This document shows positions 27,428 through 35,028 of a DNA stretch of 64,000 nucleotides, piece after piece. Under the pieces are notes generated by a model that saw nothing but the letters and a program-made list of their open reading frames with translations, ran no database searches and was not told the origin of the DNA. The stretch comes from Saccharibacillus endophyticus (GTDB taxonomy: Bacteria > Bacillota > Bacilli > Paenibacillales > Paenibacillaceae), in NCBI RefSeq assembly GCF_013185185.1, contig NZ_JAAZWE010000002.1:685595-749594 (forward strand), read 5' to 3'. Each line of letters starts with the position of its first letter. Position 1 is the first letter of the stretch. The position numbers were made by a program, and so were the translations under genes.

Positions 27428-29393
27428 GTCGGTACACCCCCCATTCCGTCAACATGATAACAACAATCAAAGCGGCCAGCGGAATCGTAAGCGGCAGCCG
27501 GCTCCGATGATCTCCGGCGGCTGCGTTCGGAACTTCGGCAGCTGCAAATACAGGGTTCTCCGCTGTCGGCGCAGCCGATTCGGAAGCATCCGCCCGAACG
27601 TCAAGCAGATAGACCGGCGCATCGTCCAACCCGTTCCCGCTTTGCTCAAAAGCGTACAGCCCCGGAATACCCGGCGCAATCTGCGAAGAAGCAAGCCCTG
27701 TACCTCCGCTCGAATCCGAAGTCTGATTTTCGTTTACTGCCTCGGTTGCCCCGTTATTGATTTCAAAAGCAGCTCCTTGCAGCGGACGCCACAGCGCAGA
27801 CTCTGCTCCGGTCGCGATCGGTACCTCCACTGCGGCTCCCGAAACCGCTCTGCCCAACCCGCCTCCGCGGCCCCCGGACAACCAGGTTGTCGCATTGCTG
27901 ACCAGCACCGGAAACTCGCTGTTCAAAGGCAAATCTCCGCTTTGCAGATTGAAGCCGAACCAAAGCGCGCGCTGACCGTTTTCCATACCCGCCGCAATAG
28001 CAGGACGCCCGCCGATACTCATGACTGTTTGAAGTCCCTCCGGCTTGCCTTCCGTTAAAGGTCCGAAGTACGGCTCGCTCAACGACAAATAACGAGTCAC
28101 CGGATGAGCGTTCAACTCCGCGCGCCGATTGCCGGGCTGCCGAGAAGCTTCTTCTCCGCCGATCTTCCAAAGCGCGGCGCTGCCGAGCCATTCTCCCCAG
28201 GCTCCGCTTTGCAAAGCAGCAGGCAGTTCCCCCTCAACCACGACAATATCCGGCTGTTCTTCGGGAAGAGATGGCGTTTTGCTTGCCGTGGTTCCCGTGT
28301 CCTTTTCGGTCTCTGAAGCTTCGGCATCCCCATCGGCAGTCGGAACATTTCCCGACAAATCGAGCCGGGTCACTTCTGCGCCGGATAGACGAAGCGCCTT
28401 TTCCAAAAATAGATTCCCGTCCGATAACAGCAGCACTTTCACCGTACCGCCCGTTTCCGGGAAAGCAAAAGCATCGTCGTCAGCCGCATAATCATCCGAC
28501 TGCCCCGTTAAACTCAGCCTGTAAACCTCTGCGGCCTCCGCACGATCAAACGTCACCGTCCGGCGCTCGCCCGGTTGAAGGGTCAGGGTCTCGTTGCCTT
28601 GCGCCTTTCCGTCGCCCGATAATTCGACTCCGACTTCAAGCGCCGAATTTCCTGTATTGGCAACCACGCCGACCGCCCGACTGCCTTCCGTACCGAACTG
28701 TTCGATCGACGCGTTGCGATAATTTTCTCCGCCGATCCGGCGTACCTCTACCGGAACCGATACAGGCAAGTCGTCCACCCGTTCGCTCCATTGCCCATCC
28801 GTATAGACGATAATCCGCGCATCCTTCTGACCTTCCGCTACCGCTGACGCCAAAGAGATCGCTTCGCGGTAAGAAGTACGCGCATAGTCGGTTTCCAATT
28901 CCTCTACGGCACGATTCCAAGCAGCGCGATCATCCGCAGCCGAGGCGACGACTTGAGGAGTTCCCCCCATACGAATCAACGTCAAGGCTCCGTCCGCCTG
29001 CCGCGTATCGGCTAAAACTTCGCGTTTGAGTTCATCCAATCGCGTCTGTGCACTCGCTTCGCTGTTGTTCGGCTCCAAAGCAGACACGGCACTCATGCTT
29101 GCCGACACGTCGGCGACCACGACCAAGGTTCCGCCCGTTCCCGCTTCCGCCCACAAAAAAGGTCGCATCAGCGCAAAAGCCAGCAAAGCCGCAGCCAAAA
29201 TCTGCAGCCACATCAGCAGACGATTGCGCAGCTTTTGCCAGGGACGATTCGCCTCCGTATTTTCCAGCACCCTTTTCCATAACAAATGACTGGGTACCGG
29301 CGTATCGATAAATTTCCGTTTTAACAAATACATCATCAAGATCAACGGAATGCCGAGTGCAAACCACAGTCCTGCCCACGAACCGATTCCCAT
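27411..29393 (-). CDS. BatA-type membrane protein with vWA domain
   Basis: A 660-aa protein with the BatA-type N-terminal double-membrane-span module (spans at about 5-24 and 60-79), a vWA domain with intact MIDAS D95-x-S97-x-S99 (VVVADVSASMSAV), a beta-sandwich and a GATase-like middle region, and a C-terminal span ending RRGRSI. Bat proteins usually act with MoxR ATPases and DUF58 proteins, as here. The ATG at 29393 is chosen, with GGAGG about 10 bases upstream; the GTG at 29402 overlaps the ribosome site. It lies 18 bases after the DUF58 gene and overlaps the following vWA gene. Confidence 0.82.
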   Translation of the reverse strand: MGIGSWAGLWFALGIPLILMMYLLKRKFIDTPVPSHLLWKRVLENTEANRPWQKLRNRLLMWLQILAAALLAFALMRPFLWAEAGTGGTLVVVADVSASMSAVSALEPNNSEASAQTRLDELKREVLADTRQADGALTLIRMGGTPQVVASAADDRAAWNRAVEELETDYARTSYREAISLASAVAEGQKDARIIVYTDGQWSERVDDLPVSVPVEVRRIGGENYRNASIEQFGTEGSRAVGVVANTGNSALEVGVELSGDGKAQGNETLTLQPGERRTVTFDRAEAAEVYRLSLTGQSDDYAADDDAFAFPETGGTVKVLLLSDGNLFLEKALRLSGAEVTRLDLSGNVPTADGDAEASETEKDTGTTASKTPSLPEEQPDIVVVEGELPAALQSGAWGEWLGSAALWKIGGEEASRQPGNRRAELNAHPVTRYLSLSEPYFGPLTEGKPEGLQTVMSIGGRPAIAAGMENGQRALWFGFNLQSGDLPLNSEFPVLVSNATTWLSGGRGGGLGRAVSGAAVEVPIATGAESALWRPLQGAAFEINNGATEAVNENQTSDSSGGTGLASSQIAPGIPGLYAFEQSGNGLDDAPVYLLDVRADASESAAPTAENPVFAAAEVPNAAAGDHRSRLPLTIPLAALIVVIMLTEWGVYRRGRSI

Positions 29394-29411
29394 CGTTCGC
29401 ACCTCCTCCCT

Positions 29412-30314
29412 CTAACGAACCAAGCCCAATTCCCGCATCGTTCCCAGTACCGTTTCGCGCAGCGGCACATCGACGGGAGCCAGCACGTAAGCTACGCCCC
29501 GACGCGCGCAAAATTCCGCCAATCTCCCCCGATACGCAGTAAACTCCTGTTCGTAAGCTTCGATCAAACGTCCGGTCAAAGCCGCTTCTTTAAACGTTCC
29601 CAATTCCGCGTCAATCAGCTTCAAGTCCCCGCTCAGGCGCGGCTGGATCTCTCCCCGCGTCAGCACTTGAACCAATACGACTTCCTGACGGGCCGCCTGA
29701 AGTCTCGCCACGGCTTCTTCCAGCTCTTCTTCGCCGCGTTCGGTCCAGCAGTCGGAGAAAATCCAAGTCATGCCCGGCAGTTTGGGCAAACGGGCCCGGT
29801 CTTTGAACGCTTCGGCCAAGTCGCCTCGTCCTCCCGCTTCCGAAGCCGCCAAAAACTCCAGCAAGCGATGGGTCGCCGGACGACCGCGCAGCAGCGGCAT
29901 GCCGTCGCCGATCCGCTCGTCTACCCGATAGACGCCCAGTCGATCGTATGCGGCGAGCGTCATATAGCCGATGCTTGCCGCAAGTCTAGCCGCATGCAGC
30001 AGTTTGGAAGGCTCTCCTTCGTCGGCGAACGCCATGGACTGCGAGACATCCAGATATAAGGTGACCTGAAGTTCCTGCTCGTCCAAGTACTGTCGAACCA
30101 CTTTCCGCCCGGTGCGTCCGTACACGCTCCAATCGAATCGGCGCACGTCGTCTCCGGGCGAGTATTCGCGGTAATCCGCGAATTCGAGCGAAGCCCCCAG
30201 TTCGCGGGAACGCCGTCTGCCCTGCCGGGTTCCGCGCACGCGCTGACCCGTCGATAAGGTCAACCGGTTCAAACGCGCGATCCAGTCCGCGCTCAGCAGC
30301 TCCTCCGGCTTCAT
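29412..30314 (-). CDS. DUF58 domain protein (vWA-like)
   Basis: A 300-aa cytosolic protein. The DUF58 signature is clear: YREYSPGDDVRRFDW near residues 48-62, RKVVRQYLDEQELQVTLYLD, then a vWA-like start LDVSQSM near 88-94. DUF58 proteins are regular partners of MoxR AAA+ ATPases in chaperone-like assemblies. ATG overlaps the MoxR stop by 4 bases (ATGA), a mark of translational coupling. The C-terminus (REGVAY/VPLRETVLGTMRE-type) shows no further domain. Confidence 0.88.
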   Translation of the reverse strand: MKPEELLSADWIARLNRLTLSTGQRVRGTRQGRRRSRELGASLEFADYREYSPGDDVRRFDWSVYGRTGRKVVRQYLDEQELQVTLYLDVSQSMAFADEGEPSKLLHAARLAASIGYMTLAAYDRLGVYRVDERIGDGMPLLRGRPATHRLLEFLAASEAGGRGDLAEAFKDRARLPKLPGMTWIFSDCWTERGEEELEEAVARLQAARQEVVLVQVLTRGEIQPRLSGDLKLIDAELGTFKEAALTGRLIEAYEQEFTAYRGRLAEFCARRGVAYVLAPVDVPLRETVLGTMRELGLVR

Positions 30315-31300
30315 CTTGAAGACTCCAGACGGTCGACGATATCCGCGACCAACGTATCGGGCGAGATGCCTTCGGCTTGTCCTTCGAAATTGAGCAGCAA
30401 ACGATGGCGCATCGCCGGTTTGGCCGCCGCCAAAATATCGCCGGTCGACACATGCATGCGGCCTTTCGCGATCGCGCGGACTTTCGATACGGCGATCATG
30501 GCTTGCAGGCCGCGAGGTCCCGAACCGAAGCGGACAAACCTTTTCACGGAATCCGGCGACGCCGCCTGATCCGGGTGCGTCATCATCAGCAGCCGAACCG
30601 CGTAATCCAGCACGTCTTCGGCAACCAGCACTTCTTTGGCTCCGCGCTGGATATCCAGCAGCGCCGCCGCATCAGCCTGCTTGACGGCTTGGCGGTTCTT
30701 CGAAGACGTCGTGCGCCGAATGATTTCTTTCAGCTCGTCCGGCGACGGGTAATCCACGTCCAATTTGAGCAAAAAGCGGTCCAACTGCGCTTCCGGCAGC
30801 GGATACGTCCCTTCGTTTTCGAGCGGGTTCTGCGTAGCCAGTACGAAAAACGGCTCCGGAAGCCGGTGCGTCGTTCCGCCGATGGTTACGGTCTTTTCCT
30901 GCATGGCTTCAAGCAGTGCGCTTTGCGTTTTGGGCGTAGCCCGGTTGATTTCGTCGGCCAGCACGATGCTGCCGAACAACGGGCCTTTGCGGAACTCGCC
31001 GGACACGCCGCCTTCTCCTCCGAAATGAATCACGTCGGTACCCGTAATATCGCTCGGCATCAGGTCGGGCGTGAATTGTATCCGCGAAAAAGGCAGGTCG
31101 AGCGCATCCGCGGCCGCGCGAACCAGCATCGTTTTGCCCAATCCCGGTATCCCTTCCAGCAGTGCGTGCCCTCCTGCGAATACGCACCATAACATCTGTT
31201 CGACCGTTTCCGTTTGTCCGACGATGACCTGACCGATCTCCTCGCGTACATCGTCCATCGTTTTTCTCCAGGTCTCGATCCGATCGGTTTCTTGCAGCAT
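30311..31300 (-). CDS. MoxR family AAA+ ATPase
   Basis: A 329-aa ATPase, the motor of MoxR-vWA chaperone-like systems that remodel or insert metal into partner proteins. Walker A (GIPGLGKT near residue 49), Walker B (VLADEINRA), the sensor region FFVLATQNPLENEGTYPLPEAQLDRFL, and the C-terminal lid are all present. ATG 31300 has GGGGG 8 bases upstream; 17 open codons before it lack a site. The stop overlaps the DUF58 start by 4 bases. Energy source for the eight-gene machine together with the ABC ATPase (inference). Confidence 0.92.
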   Translation of the reverse strand: MLQETDRIETWRKTMDDVREEIGQVIVGQTETVEQMLWCVFAGGHALLEGIPGLGKTMLVRAAADALDLPFSRIQFTPDLMPSDITGTDVIHFGGEGGVSGEFRKGPLFGSIVLADEINRATPKTQSALLEAMQEKTVTIGGTTHRLPEPFFVLATQNPLENEGTYPLPEAQLDRFLLKLDVDYPSPDELKEIIRRTTSSKNRQAVKQADAAALLDIQRGAKEVLVAEDVLDYAVRLLMMTHPDQAASPDSVKRFVRFGSGPRGLQAMIAVSKVRAIAKGRMHVSTGDILAAAKPAMRHRLLLNFEGQAEGISPDTLVADIVDRLESSR

Positions 31301-31351
31301 GGATTTTCCCCCTTTGACAGCCCCTTGCGGGCCGGATCGATTGTTGTTCAA

Positions 31352-33058
31352 TTACGATTCAGGCCGGATTTCGGTAAAGTAGCTCTCGACCAAACCTTGC
31401 ACGCTTTGCGGCAGATCGCTACGGCCGATCGAATCTTTCGCCCGTTCGGAATACTCGCTATACACTTCTTCATAAGGGCGGCTCACGCCGTCAATCGTAG
31501 GCGATACGCCTCCGGTCTGTTTGTCGCCGCCGCTGGACGGGCCGTTGTCGGATTGGATATTGCCTTCGCCCTGCAAATCCCGAGGCGTCGTGACCAATTC
31601 GCGTCCGCCGCTTCCCCATCCGGCGCCGCTGCCGCCTTGCCCGCTTCCGCTGCCTCCGGAACCCGAGCCCGAGCCATTACCGGAACCCTGACCATTTCCT
31701 TGGCCCTGACCTTGTCCCGATCCTTGCCCGGAAGCCGTGCCTTGCGAGCCTTCGCCTTGTCCGCTGCCGGAAGAACCCGACTCTCCTTCTTCTCCTTCTG
31801 TGCCCTCGCCCGAACCTCCTTCGCCGGAAGATCCTTCTCCGGTTGCGGAACCCGCGTCCGCAAGCGCTTCGGCCGTGCCTCCGCTGCCCCAGGTATCGGA
31901 TAACGATACCCCCGCTGCCGCGAGTTCGCCCGCCATATTCATGCCGCTTTGGGCAAGCTGCGCGGCGGCAGCGGCGGCCAGTTCGCTTTGTTCGCCGAGC
32001 GATCCGGACTCGGCGGCAGCCGCGGCAAGCTTCTCGGCCAGTTCCTGGATTTGTTCATCCGTCAACTGTCCCGAAGCCGCCAATTCCTCCGCCGCTTTTT
32101 TGATCGCTTCCTGCAAAGCCGCCGTTTCTTTCCCGCTTTGCGGTGCTTGTTCGGCGAGATTTTTCAACGCGTTCGCCAGTTCTTTCTTTTGCTGCTCGGA
32201 CATTTTGGACATCGCGTTTTTTAACGCTTCCGCACGTTCCGCTGCATCCATCGGCGTAGACTTGGCCGCTTCCTGCAAAGCCTGCTGCGCGGCAAGGCGG
32301 CGTCCCCAATCCTGCAACTCCTTTTGCTGCCGAGCCGCTTCGTCCGCTTGGCTCCCAAGCTTTTTCATCGCTTCTTCCATCTTGTCCAAAGCTTCTTCGG
32401 CACGCTTCGAATCCCCGAGCTCTTGAGCCAGGGCGGACGCCGTTTCAGCCAATGGCGCGCGTGCTTCCGGTTCGATCGGAGCCTCGCTTAATTCTTTTGC
32501 CAACGCTTCCGTCTTTTTCTGCTCCGCATTGATCATGGCTTGCTGCTCCGCACGCTGGCGAAGTTCCCTGTCCATCGGATTCGGCAATAAAAGCAGTACG
32601 GCGCAGATTGCCGCAAGCGTAGAAGAAGCCGCAGACATCCTGCCGAACTTCCAAACAAACGGCAGACGCTCTTTACGCTTGGCGGCGAATTCGCGTCCGT
32701 AAGCTTCCGCCTGTGTCCGCTGCCATTTTGCCGCCGTCGATTCCTGCTGCCGAAATTCCAACGCCGTCATCATCAGATCGCGGCGTTCTTCCGCCGGATC
32801 TGCCGCGTCCATCGCCCGGGCGGCTTCTTCCGGACGAACGGGTTTCAGAAAAGCAGCCGCTGCTCCCGACGCCATTCCCAAAAGCGCAAAAGCCAGTGCC
32901 CATATCGCAGCATGCGGGATCGGGATCAGATAAGCCGCGCCGAGCAGGATCGCCGCAGCAATCAGGCCTATAGCCAGGCCGCGCAGCGCAAACGATCCCG
33001 TTTTGAAAAGCTGCAGCCTGAGCCGTACCGAACGGATCGAAGTCATGATGTTTTCCAT
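31352..33058 (-). CDS. Membrane-anchored coiled-coil protein with Gly/Ser/Gln-rich region
   Basis: A 568-aa protein of unknown function. Two spans at about 22-42 and 50-70, a third at about 140-158, then a 230-residue Ala/Glu/Lys/Gln-rich stretch with strong coiled-coil character (about 170-395). A low-complexity section of Gly, Ser, Gln and Glu repeats follows (about 405-480), and a conserved-looking C-terminal 75 residues ends PQSVQGLVESYFTEIRPES. GAGGGG precedes the ATG by 7 bases. It lies between the ABC-2 permease and MoxR genes. The architecture resembles the tethered scaffold proteins found in some MoxR-vWA operons. Confidence 0.75.
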   Translation of the reverse strand: MENIMTSIRSVRLRLQLFKTGSFALRGLAIGLIAAAILLGAAYLIPIPHAAIWALAFALLGMASGAAAAFLKPVRPEEAARAMDAADPAEERRDLMMTALEFRQQESTAAKWQRTQAEAYGREFAAKRKERLPFVWKFGRMSAASSTLAAICAVLLLLPNPMDRELRQRAEQQAMINAEQKKTEALAKELSEAPIEPEARAPLAETASALAQELGDSKRAEEALDKMEEAMKKLGSQADEAARQQKELQDWGRRLAAQQALQEAAKSTPMDAAERAEALKNAMSKMSEQQKKELANALKNLAEQAPQSGKETAALQEAIKKAAEELAASGQLTDEQIQELAEKLAAAAAESGSLGEQSELAAAAAAQLAQSGMNMAGELAAAGVSLSDTWGSGGTAEALADAGSATGEGSSGEGGSGEGTEGEEGESGSSGSGQGEGSQGTASGQGSGQGQGQGNGQGSGNGSGSGSGGSGSGQGGSGAGWGSGGRELVTTPRDLQGEGNIQSDNGPSSGGDKQTGGVSPTIDGVSRPYEEVYSEYSERAKDSIGRSDLPQSVQGLVESYFTEIRPES

Positions 33059-33103
33059 ATCGATTCCCCTCTCCTTCCCGCTATCCGTCTGAGTGCTTCA
33101 CGA

Positions 33104-34102
33104 TTAATTTTCGGGCGTCCGCGTCGGCTTCATTTCCGCGACTTCGCCTTCCGAAACTCCTTTATCGCCGACATTTAGAGCATTGTCCGAATCATCCGCG
33201 TGCCGATTGCGGCGCACCGGACGAATACGGCGAATCGCCACCCATAGCGCCGCAACGATCGCGACTGCGTAAACCAACAAGAATTGAAGCCAGAGCGCGA
33301 TCGGCGCATCGTCCTGCAAATTCCCGCTGTTCACGAGAAAGGCTTGCTTGGAAATGTTCGGTTCAAAAATGCTGATCAATGCGCCGACTGGATTGAGCCC
33401 CAAAATAAATCCGACCCACGAGTATTTGGGAGGCACGGAGCCGCTATAGTAGGACTGCTGAACGACCGCGTACAGCAGCAGATAAGCGACGCCCGTCACA
33501 ACGAAGATCACCAGAGTGATGCCGTAGGTCATAATGACCGCCATAATCGTTCTCTTGAACAACGTCGAGCACATGATCCCGATCGCGCCCAACAGCAGCA
33601 TCGTAAATAGATAGAACAAGAACACCAACATTAACTGCGAAGGCGAAATCCCTCCGTATAAAAACACGATACTGTACACCGGCAAAGTCGCCAGCACGAT
33701 CAGCACCATGAACGCCAGCGACGAAGCCAATTTGCTCAATACGATCGCGGACGAGCTTTGCTGGGTCGTCAGCAGGATGTTAAGCGTCTGCTTTTCCCGT
33801 TCGCCGCTGATGACCCCCGCAGTCAGGGCTGGCGTCATGAAGGCAATCAGCACAAGCTGCGCAATACTGAGGACGTAGAACAGAATCCGGCTGACCGAAG
33901 GATCGAACCGCATCCCCGACTGCTGGCTTTGAAAACCCATGCTGACGTAAATGAACCCGATCGCGAGCAGTCCCAAAATCAACACATACGACAGCAAAGC
34001 GATAAACGAGCGCGGCGTGCGCATCCGCAGCCGAAACTCTTTATCCAGCACCGGATTAATCCACAGACTGCCGCCGCTTCCGGTTTTGTTTTTCATCTTC
34101 AT
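33104..34102 (-). CDS. ABC-2 type transporter permease
   Basis: A 332-aa permease with six hydrophobic spans. The ABC-2 pattern is seen in TPALTAGVISGEREKQTLNILLTTQQSSSAIVLSK, the extended cytoplasmic helix between spans 2 and 3, here read in parts near residues 90-124. The C-terminal tail is polar and acidic. The ATG overlaps the ATPase stop by 4 bases. With the ATPase it forms a one-permease exporter; substrate unknown, but the operon context suggests an exported polymer, protein or lipid and not a drug pump. Confidence 0.86.
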   Translation of the reverse strand: MKMKNKTGSGGSLWINPVLDKEFRLRMRTPRSFIALLSYVLILGLLAIGFIYVSMGFQSQQSGMRFDPSVSRILFYVLSIAQLVLIAFMTPALTAGVISGEREKQTLNILLTTQQSSSAIVLSKLASSLAFMVLIVLATLPVYSIVFLYGGISPSQLMLVFLFYLFTMLLLGAIGIMCSTLFKRTIMAVIMTYGITLVIFVVTGVAYLLLYAVVQQSYYSGSVPPKYSWVGFILGLNPVGALISIFEPNISKQAFLVNSGNLQDDAPIALWLQFLLVYAVAIVAALWVAIRRIRPVRRNRHADDSDNALNVGDKGVSEGEVAEMKPTRTPEN

Positions 34103-35028
34103 GTCGCCGCTCCTCCCTTCGTGATTTCGAGGAAGACGTCCTCAAGATTGGTCTGGGCTTCATTGAACGATACCACTTCGTATTCCCACTCCAGCACGCG
34201 CCGCAGCAATTGCATTTGCTCCGGATCTTGTCCGCTGAAATGTACCTGAATGCCGTTCGCGTCGCTCAGCACCCGGTTCACGTGCGCTTCGTCGCGCAGA
34301 CGCTCCGCCAGCTCGTCTTGACGACCCAGCGTACGAATATGCAGCACCCGATTGACCCGCATCCGGCTTTGGATATCGGAAACTTTGCCCTGCGCGACCA
34401 TTCGGCCGTGCTCGATCACGCCGATCTGATCCACCATTTCCGCCAGTTCAGGCAAGATATGCGAGGAAATGATGATCGTTTTGCCCATCCGCTTAAGTTC
34501 TTTGAGAATCTCGCGCATTTCGATCCGGGCCCGAGGGTCAAGACCCGAAGCCGGCTCGTCGAGAATCAGCACTTCGGGGTCATGCACGAGGCTTCTCGCC
34601 AGGCACAGACGCTGCTTCATCCCGCGGGACAAGCCGTCCACGTAGGCGTCTTTTTTATCCGAAAGATTGACGAGTTCGAGCAGCTGCGGAATCAGCTTTT
34701 CCCGCTCGGCGCGCGCAATCCCGTAGCTGGCTCCGTAAAAATGAAGATATTCGTCTGTTTTGAAGCGGTCGTACACCCCGAAAAAGTCCGGCATATAGCC
34801 GATTCTGCGGCGTACTTCTTTGGGATGCCGGGTCACGTCGAAGCCGCTGACTTTGGCGATGCCGGAATCCGGCAGCAGAAGCGTGGCCAGAATCGACATG
34901 GTCGTCGACTTGCCCGCCCCGTTGGGACCGACGAAACCGAACACCGTACCCGCGTCGATATTCATGCTAATGTTGTCCAGCGCCTGAAAATTGCCATAGC
35001 GCTTGCTTAGGTCCTTGATCTCGATCAT
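34099..35028 (-). CDS. ABC transporter ATP-binding protein (ABC-2 exporter)
   Basis: A 309-aa ATPase. Walker A GPNGAGKST near residues 36-44, Q-loop region MPDFFGVYDRF, signature LSRGMKQRL, Walker B VLILDEPASGLDP and switch His in ISSHILPE. A C-terminal extension of about 90 residues after the nucleotide-binding domain is typical of the CcmA/gliding-type exporters. ATG 35028 follows AAAGGAG by 10 bases and overlaps the stop of the preceding gene by 4 bases. Confidence 0.9.
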   Translation of the reverse strand: MIEIKDLSKRYGNFQALDNISMNIDAGTVFGFVGPNGAGKSTTMSILATLLLPDSGIAKVSGFDVTRHPKEVRRRIGYMPDFFGVYDRFKTDEYLHFYGASYGIARAEREKLIPQLLELVNLSDKKDAYVDGLSRGMKQRLCLARSLVHDPEVLILDEPASGLDPRARIEMREILKELKRMGKTIIISSHILPELAEMVDQIGVIEHGRMVAQGKVSDIQSRMRVNRVLHIRTLGRQDELAERLRDEAHVNRVLSDANGIQVHFSGQDPEQMQLLRRVLEWEYEVVSFNEAQTNLEDVFLEITKGGAAT

